Assembly: GCA_948766235.1 (NCBI GenBank)
Contig: CAQCFX010000025.1
Span: 1-25,217 of the forward strand
Direction of reading: 5' to 3'
Length of the DNA stretch: 25,217 nt
Origin: an uncultured Oscillospiraceae bacterium
GTDB taxonomy: Bacteria > Bacillota > Clostridia > Oscillospirales > Oscillospiraceae
The notes beneath the pieces are model-generated. The model had not been told where the DNA came from, searched no databases, and saw only the letters and a list, made by a program, of their open reading frames with translations. Shown piece after piece: positions 5,444-12,596 of the stretch (its first letter is position 1; each line of letters starts with the position of its first letter). The translations under genes were made by a program, and so were the position numbers.

Positions 5444-5617
5444 ATGGCCCCGATGGGGAGGCCGAAAAGCGATAATCCCAAATCAACGCAGCTTGCTGTG
5501 CGGCTGGATAAAGAAATGCTTGAAAAACTTGATGCCTGTGTGGATGCCTATGGTGAGACACGGGTACAAATTATCCGGCGTGGGATTGAAAAACTCTTTT
5601 CGGAGATAAAAAAGTAG
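5444..5617 (+). CDS. Ribbon-helix-helix (CopG/Arc-type) transcriptional repressor
   Basis: A 57-residue DNA-binding protein. GRPKSDNPK leads into the beta strand STQLAVRLD (residues about 14-22), then helix KEMLEKLDACVDAYG, the turn ETR, and second helix VQIIRRGIEKLFSEI. This is a complete ribbon-helix-helix domain, which binds inverted repeats as paired dimers through the strand. ATG at 5444 follows GAGGTGATGGC; the longer open frame to 5417 starts inside the -10 box and cannot be right. The promoter-spanning inverted repeat directly upstream is the likely operator. Whether it also controls the toxin or the antirepressor is unknown. Confidence 0.85.
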   Translation: MAPMGRPKSDNPKSTQLAVRLDKEMLEKLDACVDAYGETRVQIIRRGIEKLFSEIKK

Positions 5618-5723
5618 AGTGCTGGCGACCCGTCAAAGTCACACCAACACTCTAAATCACCACCCGAAGGAGGCTAAATCCATTATAGCCGAACCTCCGG
5701 GGAAATTCAAGGAGGTTTTTCGC
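5616..5723 (+). promoter_or_regulatory. Structured leader with hidden ribosome site
   Basis: Three pairings are visible between the repressor gene and the next small gene. AGAGTGCTGG (5616-5625) pairs with CCAACACTCT (5644-5653), one mismatch. GGAGG (5669-5673) can pair with CCTCC (5694-5698). AACCTCC (5692-5698) can pair with GGAGGTT (5711-5717), which is the ribosome site of the gene starting at 5724. The last two exclude each other, giving a possible on/off switch for translation of the small gene and its coupled antirepressor. Confidence 0.55.
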
Positions 5724-5867
5724 ATGGAGAACAAAAGCAGTTGGATGAAGACGCAGATAGTTACACTTTTGAGCGCGGCAACTGACCGGGAAATCAGTTG
5801 TGTCTGGCACTTTGCAGTCCATCTAATTCAGGCGGAAGGCAGGGAAGCGGGGAAGCAGTTGACATGA
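5724..5867 (+). CDS. Small unknown protein coupled to the antirepressor
   Basis: A 47-residue, mostly helical protein starting MENKSSWMKTQIVTLLSAA. Its layout, a short polar start, then a helix ending in L-L-x-x-A/V-x-D, then an amphipathic helix, resembles the very small proteins found beside regulators in Clostridia mobile elements, often without assigned function. The ATG lies 8 bases after GGAGG. The stop overlaps the antirepressor ATG (ATGA), so both are probably translated together, and the structured leader upstream would control both. Confidence 0.62.
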   Translation: MENKSSWMKTQIVTLLSAATDREISCVWHFAVHLIQAEGREAGKQLT

Positions 5868-6685
5868 ACGAGCTTCAGATATTCAACAGCCCTGAGTTCG
5901 GGGATATCCGGGCGGTAGAGATGGACGGGGAACCATGGTTCGTGGGCAAAGACATGGCAGCGGCGCTGGGATATAAAAATCCGCAAGAGGCGATTCGTAC
6001 CCATGTTGATGACGAGGACAAAGGGGTGAGCGAAATCCTCACCCCTGGTGGAAAGCAATCTCTACCCATCATCAACGAGAGCGGCGTATACAGCCTGATC
6101 TTCTCCAGCAGGCTGGAGAAGGCCAAGGAATTCAAACGCTGGGTCACGTCGGTGGTGCTGCCGTCTCTGCGCAAGCACGGGGCGTACATCGCGCCCGGGG
6201 CCGCGCCCCAGGGCGTAGAGGCCGCCGCCCTGCAAGCGGTGCTTCAGCCCTTCGCCGCCGCCATGGAGACGCTGACCGCCGCCGTGCAAGGGCTGAATCA
6301 ACGGATGGACGCAATGGAACAGCAGCCTGTCCGCAAGGCGCTGCCGCCGTCTCTGACCGCGGAGAACCCGTTTGCTGATTGTCCGGTGGACATCAAGCCG
6401 CCTACCAACAAAATGCGGCGGCAGTGGATGCGCACGGCCAGCGATAAGCTGAATATGCTGGCCGACAAGTGCGGCCTGCCAAGCAGCTGCGTGCTTCACC
6501 GCCTGTACCAGGAGATGGAGGATGAGCTGGGGGTGATCCTCAGCGAGGTACGCCTGAAAGCTTTAGAGGAGCACCAACTGACCGACTGCTCTATTTTGGT
6601 GGCCATCTTTTACGACAAGCCGCTGCGCAAATGGTTTGTAACGAGGGTGGAAGCCTATCTCTCCCAGGAAAATGTAACATGGTAA
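5864..6685 (+). CDS. BRO-family phage antirepressor
   Basis: A 273-residue protein. Residues about 4-107 are a BRO-N domain: strand pattern NSPEFGDIRAVEMDGEPWFV, then GKDMAAALGYKNPQEAIRTHV, LPIINESGVYSLIFSSRL, and the terminal AKEFKRWVTSVVLPSLRKHG. This domain is the hallmark of phage antirepressors, which inactivate the lysogeny repressor by direct binding. An Ala/Gln-rich coiled-coil linker (about 120-155) leads to a C-terminal domain (about 185-273) that resembles the ORF6C-type ends of other antirepressors but is divergent. The start at 5864 overlaps the preceding stop; the open frame to 5798 is a shadow. A strong terminator follows. Location between the terminase genes is unusual; such genes normally sit in the early region. 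Confidence 0.88.
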   Translation: MNELQIFNSPEFGDIRAVEMDGEPWFVGKDMAAALGYKNPQEAIRTHVDDEDKGVSEILTPGGKQSLPIINESGVYSLIFSSRLEKAKEFKRWVTSVVLPSLRKHGAYIAPGAAPQGVEAAALQAVLQPFAAAMETLTAAVQGLNQRMDAMEQQPVRKALPPSLTAENPFADCPVDIKPPTNKMRRQWMRTASDKLNMLADKCGLPSSCVLHRLYQEMEDELGVILSEVRLKALEEHQLTDCSILVAIFYDKPLRKWFVTRVEAYLSQENVTW

Positions 6686-6695
6686 AATTTTAAAG

Positions 6696-6735
6696 ACCTC
6701 CGTCAGTGTGTATTCGGCTGACGGGGGTTTTTATT
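6696..6735 (+). terminator. Rho-independent terminator after antirepressor
   Basis: ACCTCCGTCAG (6696-6706) pairs with CTGACGGGGGT (6718-6728) in 11 pairs, one G-U, followed by TTTTTATT. It should end the regulatory-island transcript just before the large terminase gene. Late transcription through this point then needs readthrough, antitermination or a promoter I could not find in 6736-6760. Confidence 0.85.
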
Positions 6736-6774
6736 GTCCGCTCCATTTGACGAGGCATGAAGGAGGTGATGGAT

Positions 6775-6939
6775 ATGGGAGAACGATGGAAGTCCGGGCT
6801 GCACCACCCGGTGAGCGTATATGCCAAGCAGGTGACCCAGGGGAAGCTGCGGGAGCAGTGCTGCGAGTACGAGATACTGGCCTGTCAGCGGCACCTGGAC
6901 GACCTGCGGCGGCAGGGGACAGACGAGTTCCCCTATTAG
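6775..6939 (+). pseudogene. terL: Terminase large subunit, N-terminal fragment before frame break
   Basis: 54 residues starting at ATG 6775 behind a perfect AAGGAGGTGAT ribosome site. HPVSVYAKQV, GKLREQCCEYEILACQRHLDDL and GTDEFPY correspond to the normal N-terminus of this large-terminase family, ahead of the ATPase core. The frame then meets TAG at 6937-6939, while homology continues without a gap in the -1 frame (LDVFDVTRADRIIRFF). One base, most simply a third T in the TATTAG stretch, would rejoin the two. Causes could be a real mutation, a base-calling error, or recoding at the CCCC just before the stop. Confidence 0.8.
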
Positions 6940-6941
6940 AT

Positions 6942-8588
6942 GTGTTCGATGTCACCAGGGCGGACCGTATCATCCGCTTTTTCTCCCACTGCATCCAGAC
7001 CCGGGGTGTGGAGGCGGGGCAGCCCATCCACCTCCAGCCCTGGCAGGTGTTCGACCTGGGCTGTACCTACGGCTGGGTGGAGCGGGAGACCGGGGCGCGG
7101 CGGTTCTCCAAAACCTACAACAAACGGGCCCGGGGGAATTTCAAGTCCACTGAGAAGTCCGGCCAGGCGCTGTACCATATGTGCGCCGACGCGCTCTACC
7201 CGCCCTACCGCCCGGAGCTGGCGGTATTCGAGCGGGAGCCGGAGGTGGAGTGCGCGGCGGTGGACCGGGGCCAGGCTATGCGGGTGTTCGGGGACGCGAA
7301 GAAGATCGCCCAGGCCAGCCCGGACATCGCCCGGCGGCTCATTGTCCCCCGGTCCAACCCGGTGGTGCACCGCACCAGGGGCGGGTTTATGCGGGCGCTG
7401 TCCAAGGACACCAAGAACAAGGACTCCGGCGCACCGTCCTATTTCGTGGTGGACGAGTACCACGCCCACCCTACCTCCATGATCTACGACCTGGGCATGA
7501 ACAGCTTCGGCAAACGGCCCCAGGCCCTGCTGGACGTGATTACCACGGCGGGGGACGACGCCCAGTCCAAGCCCTGCTATACGCAGGAGACCTATGCCAA
7601 GGGCGTGCTGGCGGACCCGTCCATGCCGGACGAGCACTATTTTGTCATGATTCGGGAGCTGGACGAGGGGGACAACCCCCACGACGAGGTCAAATGGCTC
7701 AAGGCCAATCCCTGTCTGCGCTATCCCAACGACTACAGCCGGTATCTGCTCAAACAAATCCGCGATGAGCACACGGAGGCTTATGGAGCCCGGGACCCGG
7801 ACAAGATACGGGCCTTTCTCACCCGGCGGATGTGCCTGTGGCAGACGGGCAGCGTCAACCGCTACCTGGACGAGCACTGCATGGCGCTGGCCAAGGCCGC
7901 CCAGGTGCCGCGGGAGGAATTTGCCGCCCTGACCGACGGGCTGCACTGCAACTGCGGCTTCGACTTGGGCAAGCGCATCGACCTGTCCGGGACGGGGGCG
8001 GTGTTCCCCCTGCCGGATGGGCGCGTTGCCATCAAGGGCCATGGCTTTATGCCGGAGGGTGGAGCCCAGCGCCACGAGCACACCGACCGGGTGCCCTACA
8101 CCGCCTGGGCCAAGGGCGGGTACTGCACCCTCACCCCCGGCGATGTGACGGACAACAGCTACGTGGACAACTGGATTTGCGCCGGCGAGCGGGACCACGG
8201 CTGGCAGGTGGACGAGGTGGACTACGACGGGCACAACGCCACGGACCTGGCCATCAAAATGTGCCAGGAGCGCAACAACGAGGACTTCTGCGTGGAGGTG
8301 CTCCAGACCTGCGCGGGGCAGAACCTGGCGGTGAAGGGGTTCCGGGAGCTGCTGCTCCAGGGGAAAATCGTGCTGGAGGAGAACCCGCTGCTCATATGGT
8401 GCCTGGCCAACGCCGTTGAGATACAAAACAACTACGGGGATATCAAGCTGTCCAAGAAGCACAAGGACGATACCCAGCGTATCGACGTGGTGGCGGCAAT
8501 CATGAACGCCCTGGCCAGGGTGTTGGTGAAGCGGGAGGGCAAGCCGGACCTGAACGCCGCGCTGGAGCGCGGAGACTATACCATGTAA
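6942..8588 (+). CDS. terL: Terminase large subunit, ATPase and nuclease part
   Basis: About 548 residues of an HK97-like large terminase, the motor that translocates and cuts phage DNA. LQPWQVFDLG, the Walker-A-like RARGNFKSTEKSG (about 7128-7166) and the Walker B strand SYFVVDEYHAH (about 7437-7470) mark the ATPase. The nuclease half has acidic residues in NCGFDLGKRIDLSG (about 7950-7993), DNSYVDNW and VDYDGHNATDLAIK, and ends with KKHKDDTQRIDVVAAIMNALAR. The frame lacks a start with a ribosome site. GTG at 6942 lies two bases after the upstream stop, so restart after termination is possible. Alternatively the gene is one 603-residue product broken by a frameshift. Confidence 0.88.
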   Translation: MFDVTRADRIIRFFSHCIQTRGVEAGQPIHLQPWQVFDLGCTYGWVERETGARRFSKTYNKRARGNFKSTEKSGQALYHMCADALYPPYRPELAVFEREPEVECAAVDRGQAMRVFGDAKKIAQASPDIARRLIVPRSNPVVHRTRGGFMRALSKDTKNKDSGAPSYFVVDEYHAHPTSMIYDLGMNSFGKRPQALLDVITTAGDDAQSKPCYTQETYAKGVLADPSMPDEHYFVMIRELDEGDNPHDEVKWLKANPCLRYPNDYSRYLLKQIRDEHTEAYGARDPDKIRAFLTRRMCLWQTGSVNRYLDEHCMALAKAAQVPREEFAALTDGLHCNCGFDLGKRIDLSGTGAVFPLPDGRVAIKGHGFMPEGGAQRHEHTDRVPYTAWAKGGYCTLTPGDVTDNSYVDNWICAGERDHGWQVDEVDYDGHNATDLAIKMCQERNNEDFCVEVLQTCAGQNLAVKGFRELLLQGKIVLEENPLLIWCLANAVEIQNNYGDIKLSKKHKDDTQRIDVVAAIMNALARVLVKREGKPDLNAALERGDYTM

Positions 8589-8597
8589 GAAGCGCGA

Positions 8598-8709
8598 ACG
8601 TAGACACGCCGTCTCGGGTGGACCGAAGCGAGGCCGAGCGCAGGACCGCGCAGCGGGCCGGAGACCAGGCCGAGTCGAAGGGAAGCCGAGACGAAAGCGT
8701 GTCCAACGT
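8598..8709 (+). ncRNA. Candidate structured RNA between terL and the next gene
   Basis: The 146-base gap after terL folds into a long helix: 8598-8601 with 8706-8709, 8603-8609 with 8697-8703, and 8610-8617 with 8686-8693. That is 19 pairs with only a small internal loop and an AAA bulge. Inside lie further GC-rich hairpins, for example GCGC (8638-8641) with GCGC (8648-8651) and several GGCC boxes. No T tract or start codon with ribosome site lies in it. Base composition makes chance stems easier, so only the closing helix is strong evidence. Confidence 0.5.
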
Positions 8710-8734
8710 GAGCATGACAACGAGGAGGATGGAG

Positions 8735-8953
8735 ATGGAACGGCATGACGGAAAACAGCGGGACCGCCCCCGGCTGCGGGAGCGGCTGGCGGACTGGCTC
8801 CGGCGGTGGGGCGCGGATGCCATGCTTACGGCGGGGAGCCTGCTGGTGAGTGCCGGGGTGGGGTGGATATTTCCGCCGACCGGATTGATTGCGGCGGGGG
8901 CGCTGCTCATCGCCGGCGGCGTTCTCTGGGCCAGGGGGGGTGATGGACCGTGA
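8735..8953 (+). CDS. Small two-helix membrane protein between terminase and portal
   Basis: A 72-residue protein with a basic N-terminal region (about 1-27, rich in Arg, including RLRERLADWLRRWG). Two membrane-like segments follow, separated by a Pro-containing turn: AMLTAGSLLVSAGVGWIF, PPTG, LIAAGALLIAGGVLWA. Small proteins of this shape occur at this place in other siphophages of Firmicutes and Actinobacteria, without a proven role. ATG 8735 lies 6 bases after GAGGAGG; earlier in-frame ATGs at 8714 and 8729 lie ahead of or against that site. The stop overlaps the GTG start of the portal gene. Confidence 0.72.
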   Translation: MERHDGKQRDRPRLRERLADWLRRWGADAMLTAGSLLVSAGVGWIFPPTGLIAAGALLIAGGVLWARGGDGP

Positions 8954-10248
8954 TTTTTGACAAGGCGCTGCGTAAACGCGGCGCAGGGCTGGGGCACAGC
9001 GCGGGCGGCGTCCTGACCTTGGACAGCTCCAAGGGATGGACGGGGTGGACCAGTGAGGACTTCGCGGCGCTGAGCCGGGATAAGGCCATGAAGCTGTCCA
9101 CGGTGTCCCGGTGCGTGGAGCTGCGCTCCAACGCCATAGCCATGCTGCCGGTGTACCTGATGAACGAGGGCACCAAAGCCCGCCCGCGGGATCATCCCCT
9201 GGGTCCCCTGCTGTGGGGAGCGCCCAATGAGGTGATGAGCCGTTTTGATTACGAGCGGCTGATGCAGTGCAATCTGGATTTGTGCGGCAACGCCTACGCC
9301 TGGATTGACCGGGACCGGCGGACGGGCCGCCCGGCAGAGCTGATACCCCTGCCGCCGGGCAGCGTGACCCCATACATCGACGGGGCGGGGGCTTTGTGGT
9401 ACGTCTACACCAATCCGCGCACCGGGGAGATGACCCGGCTGGCCCCGGAGGATGTGCTGCACTACAAGGCGTACAGCACCGACGGCATCACGGGCATTTC
9501 CATTCTGGCTCGGGCGTCACAGGCCATCTCCACAGGGCTTGCCGCCCAGCGGTATCAGGCGGACCTGTACGCCAACGGCGGGCGGCCCTCCGGGGTGCTG
9601 AAGACCGAAGCTGATTTGGGCGGTACGGTGGAGGTGGTGAACAGCGCCGGGGAGAGGGAGCTTATCAGCAAAAAGGAGGAAGTCCGCCGGGCCTGGGAAA
9701 AGGTGCACAGCGGGCCGGGAAAGGGCTTTCGCGTGGCGGTGCTGGACCACGGCCTGAGCTACACCCCCACGGCCATGAACAACGCGGACGCCCAGTTTGT
9801 GGAGTCGGAGGAGTACCGGGTGGCGGATGTGGCCCGGTTTTTCGGAGTGCCGCTCTACCTGCTCAACGCGGGGAAGCAGGCGTATGGCTCCAACGAGCAG
9901 AACAGCATCGACTTTGTGAAGCACACCATGCTGCCCCTGGTGGTGCAGCGGGAGCAGGAGGACAGCAGGAAGCTGCTGCTCCCGGCGGACCAGGCGGCGG
10001 GCCTGCGCATCAAGCGGGAACTGAAGCAGCTGCTGCGGGGGGACACCGCCGCGCAGATTGCATGGTACAAGGGGATGCGGGAGATTGGCGTGTACTCGGT
10101 GGACGATATCCGCGCCCTGGAAGACCTGGAGTCTGTCCCCGGCGGAAGCGCCCGCCAAGCCAGCCTGAACTATGTGCCGCTGGAGGACTGGCGGGAGCTG
10201 AGCCGCCTGCGTGCACTGCAGGGACACAAAGAAACAGGGGAGGAGTGA
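8950..10248 (+). CDS. Phage portal protein, HK97 family
   Basis: A 432-residue portal, the dodecameric ring at the head vertex through which DNA enters and to which the tail attaches. Typical segments are seen in order: KLSTVSRCVELRSNAIAMLP, RFDYERLMQCNLDLCGNAYAW, EDVLHYKAYSTDGITGISIL, YRVADVARFFGVPLYLLN, GSNEQNSIDFVKHTMLPLV, and RDGD-like spacing near the C-terminal GMREIGVYSVDDIRALEDL. The start is GTG at 8950, overlapping the stop of the membrane protein gene. Length is normal for the family. Confidence 0.95.
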   Translation: MIFDKALRKRGAGLGHSAGGVLTLDSSKGWTGWTSEDFAALSRDKAMKLSTVSRCVELRSNAIAMLPVYLMNEGTKARPRDHPLGPLLWGAPNEVMSRFDYERLMQCNLDLCGNAYAWIDRDRRTGRPAELIPLPPGSVTPYIDGAGALWYVYTNPRTGEMTRLAPEDVLHYKAYSTDGITGISILARASQAISTGLAAQRYQADLYANGGRPSGVLKTEADLGGTVEVVNSAGERELISKKEEVRRAWEKVHSGPGKGFRVAVLDHGLSYTPTAMNNADAQFVESEEYRVADVARFFGVPLYLLNAGKQAYGSNEQNSIDFVKHTMLPLVVQREQEDSRKLLLPADQAAGLRIKRELKQLLRGDTAAQIAWYKGMREIGVYSVDDIRALEDLESVPGGSARQASLNYVPLEDWRELSRLRALQGHKETGEE

Positions 10249-10253
10249 TGTGT

Positions 10254-10937
10254 ATGGAGGCAATCTGCAAAGCCGCGGTGGTGCAGAAGGCGGCGGAATT
10301 GGGGGAGGAGGAGCTGGCCCTCATCAATGCGCAAACCCTGCGGCCCATGACGGCGGAGGAAGTGTTCGCATTCAAGCTGGCCGCCTGTGACGACCAGGTG
10401 GACCGGGACTTCGAGCGCTTCACCGGCGAGGCGCTGGAGCAGATGGCCAAGCTGTATGTGGGCAGGCCGGTGCTGCGGGACCACGCCTGGCTGGAGGGAA
10501 GCCAGACGGCCAGGGTGTATGCCGCCGGGGTGGAGGCGTGCGCAGACCGCCGGCGGCTGGTGCTGCGTTGCTATATGCCCCGGACGGAGGGGACGGCGGA
10601 GACCGTGGCCGCCATTGAGAGCGGGGTGCTGCGGGAGTGCTCGGTGGGGCTGCTGGTGGGCAAGTCCACCTGCTCCATCTGCGGCGCGGTGCAGCAGACG
10701 GCCATGTGCCGGCACTACCCCGGCCGGGAGTATGACGGGAAGCTGTGCCACTTTGATTTGGACGACATCCAGGACGCCTACGAGGTGTCGCTGGTAGCGG
10801 TGCCCGCCCAGCCCGAGGCCGGAATCATCAAGAGCAAGCGCTATGGCGCTCAGGAGCCGCCGGCGGACAATGCAAAGGCGCTTCAGGCGGCGAGAGCCCG
10901 CCTGGCGCTGGAAAAAATCAGATATGGAGGAATGTGA
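10254..10937 (+). CDS. Capsid maturation protease, HK97-type with Cys-rich insertion
   Basis: A 227-residue prohead protease-like protein. The serine-protease core is seen in DQVDRDFERFTGEAL, GRPVLRDHAW (His77), LRECSVGLLV (Ser130) and DAYEVSLVAVPAQPEAGI. These match the His and Ser positions of the HK97 gp4 type; the third triad member is probably an acidic residue near 174-177. Between Ser and that strand there is an extra CSIC...CRHYPG...C segment (Cys140, Cys143, Cys152, His154, Cys165) that may bind zinc; this form is widespread in Clostridia phages. The enzyme removes the capsid delta domain. Start: ATG 10254, 8 bases after GGGGAGGAG; ATG 10248 is too near. The stop abuts the capsid gene. 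Confidence 0.82.
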   Translation: MEAICKAAVVQKAAELGEEELALINAQTLRPMTAEEVFAFKLAACDDQVDRDFERFTGEALEQMAKLYVGRPVLRDHAWLEGSQTARVYAAGVEACADRRRLVLRCYMPRTEGTAETVAAIESGVLRECSVGLLVGKSTCSICGAVQQTAMCRHYPGREYDGKLCHFDLDDIQDAYEVSLVAVPAQPEAGIIKSKRYGAQEPPADNAKALQAARARLALEKIRYGGM

Positions 10938-10939
10938 CC

Positions 10940-12172
10940 ATGGAAAAAATCAGCAAGCAGACCCTGTACCAGCTCAAATCCGACCGGGCCAAGGCTTTGG
11001 AGGCGGCGGAGACGGCGCTGAACGAGGAGCACATGGAGGACCACGCCGCCAAAATGGCCCAGGTGGAGGAATTCAACGGCAAAATCGCGGCGGTGGAAAA
11101 GACGCTGGCGGAGCGGGAGCGGTTCGGCGCACAGGAGCCGGAGACGGCGGGCGCGCCCCACCCGGAGCAGGAGCCGTCGGGTAAGGGCTATGACGCGGCG
11201 GTGAAGTCCTTCGCGGCGGCGGCCCGAGCGGGATTCCCGGTGAGCAAGGCGGCGGGAGACCTCATGTCGGAGGGCGTGAACACCGACGGCGGCTATGCTG
11301 TGCCCTCGGATATCGTCACCAAAATCATCAGCCTGCGGGAGAGCAAGGAGAGCCTGCTGGGTGAGGTGCGGGTGGAGACGGTTACCACCAAGGACGGGCG
11401 GCGGACCATCAAGAAGCGGGGGCAGCACCAGGGGTTTGCCACGGTGGCGGAGGCGGCCAAGTTCGGCAAGGCCGCCACGCCCCAGTTCACGGTGCTGTCC
11501 TATACGATTGAGAAGCGGGGCGGTTATCTGCCCGTGACCAACGAGCTTTTGGAGGACAGCGACAACAACATTGTGTCCATTGTGCAGGAGTGGCTGGCGG
11601 ACGAGGCCCGCGTCACGGCCAACAAGGAGATTCTGGCCGTCATCCAGGCCAAGACCGCCCAGGACCTGAAAAACCTGGACGGCATTCTCACCGCGTGGGT
11701 GCATCTGGGCAGTACGTTCCGGGCCACCTCCAAGCTCATCACCAACGACGACGGCCTGCTGTGGCTGGGTACGCTGAAGGACGGCAACGGGCGGTATCTG
11801 CTTACGCCCAACCCCGCCGATCCCCATCAGCTGCGGCTGTGCGTGGGCCCCCACACCCTGCCGGTGAAGACCTATGACAACGACACCATCCCCACCACGG
11901 ACGGCAGAATCCCCATGATTCTGGGGGATTTGAAGGAGGGCGTGGTGTACTGGGACCGCCGGCAGTTTGCGGTCAAGGTCTTCGACCAGGCGGTCATCGG
12001 CGATTTCAACGCAGCGGAGCAGGACCTGACGCTGTGGCGGGGTTCCCTGCGGGACGACTGCACCATGCGGGACGACGGGGCGTTTGTGAACGGCTATATT
12101 ACGGCTTCTGCCACAATGTCTGCCGGCCAGCAGGAAAGCGGCGCGGACGATGGGCAGGAGCCCCAGGGTTGA
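10940..12172 (+). CDS. Major capsid protein, HK97 fold
   Basis: A 410-residue major capsid protein. Residues about 5-62 form a charged coiled coil (delta or scaffold domain: KSDRAKALEAAETALNEEH..., VEEFNGKIAAVEKTLAERE), and a Pro/Glu-rich linker follows. The mature domain then starts around GYDAAVKSFAAAAR and contains GVNTDGGYAVPSDIVTKII, the spine region, RGGYLPVTNELLEDSDNNI, and the P-domain strands near VVYWDRRQFAVKVFD. Cleavage by the neighbouring protease in the linker, around residue 75-85, is expected. ATG 10940 is chosen because GGAGG lies 9 bases upstream; GTG 10934 is too close. Confidence 0.95.
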   Translation: MEKISKQTLYQLKSDRAKALEAAETALNEEHMEDHAAKMAQVEEFNGKIAAVEKTLAERERFGAQEPETAGAPHPEQEPSGKGYDAAVKSFAAAARAGFPVSKAAGDLMSEGVNTDGGYAVPSDIVTKIISLRESKESLLGEVRVETVTTKDGRRTIKKRGQHQGFATVAEAAKFGKAATPQFTVLSYTIEKRGGYLPVTNELLEDSDNNIVSIVQEWLADEARVTANKEILAVIQAKTAQDLKNLDGILTAWVHLGSTFRATSKLITNDDGLLWLGTLKDGNGRYLLTPNPADPHQLRLCVGPHTLPVKTYDNDTIPTTDGRIPMILGDLKEGVVYWDRRQFAVKVFDQAVIGDFNAAEQDLTLWRGSLRDDCTMRDDGAFVNGYITASATMSAGQQESGADDGQEPQG

Positions 12173-12185
12173 GGAGGTATTGAAC

Positions 12186-12596
12186 ATGGCGAAGGCGAAA
12201 AAGAGCACGGCGGCCGCTGAGGCAGCCCAGGAGACGAGGGAAAGCCAGGAAATGGCTCAGGCGGCGGAGCAGGCCGCGGAGGACAGCCGGGCCGCCCAGG
12301 AGACCATCGGCCCGGAGGACGGGAGCGAGCTGCTGGGCTGTCAGGATAAGGCGGAGCTTCAGGAGGGCCTGCTGCTGGAGTACGCGGTGACGGCGGAGAC
12401 CGGGCTGTTCCTCCGGGCGGGGCCCAGCGTGGACAGCGCGGCGCTGGCGGTGTTGCCCTGGGGCGCGGGGGTGTTCGCCGAGGGCGAGCCGGAGAAGGGA
12501 TGGCTGCGGGTGCGCACGGGGCGGCTCGCGGGGTACATGATGGAGCAGCACCTGGAGGCGCTGCCGCTGCCGGAGTTGAGTCATGGCGCTGAGTAA
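12186..12596 (+). CDS. SH3-domain protein following the capsid gene
   Basis: A 136-residue protein. Residues 1-45 are an Ala/Glu/Gln-rich low-complexity or coiled segment. Residues about 65-125 form a bacterial SH3 domain: YAVTAETGLFLRAGPSVDSA, LAVLPWGAGVFAEGEPEKGW, LRVRTGRLAGYMMEQHLE. Such domains usually bind peptides or wall sugars. Directly after the capsid gene it could be a head decoration or head-fibre protein, but that is inferred from position only. The start at 12186 follows GAGGAGGTATTGAAC. It overlaps the next gene by 14 bases. Confidence 0.8.
   Translation: MAKAKKSTAAAEAAQETRESQEMAQAAEQAAEDSRAAQETIGPEDGSELLGCQDKAELQEGLLLEYAVTAETGLFLRAGPSVDSAALAVLPWGAGVFAEGEPEKGWLRVRTGRLAGYMMEQHLEALPLPELSHGAE

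Noticed and set aside
6940..7482. 180-residue frame starting right after the terL stop codon
   Set aside because: It is Ser/Pro/Arg-rich shadow sequence in the third-frame continuation of the N-terminal fragment. Homology to terminase lies in the other frame.
6936..8720. 594-residue open frame on the minus strand
   Set aside because: It is a shadow of the large terminase. The sense strand has clear ATPase and nuclease motifs.
10062..10253. Upstream extension of the protease frame
   Set aside because: It overlaps the portal gene end. The ribosome site GGGGAGGAG points to ATG 10254.
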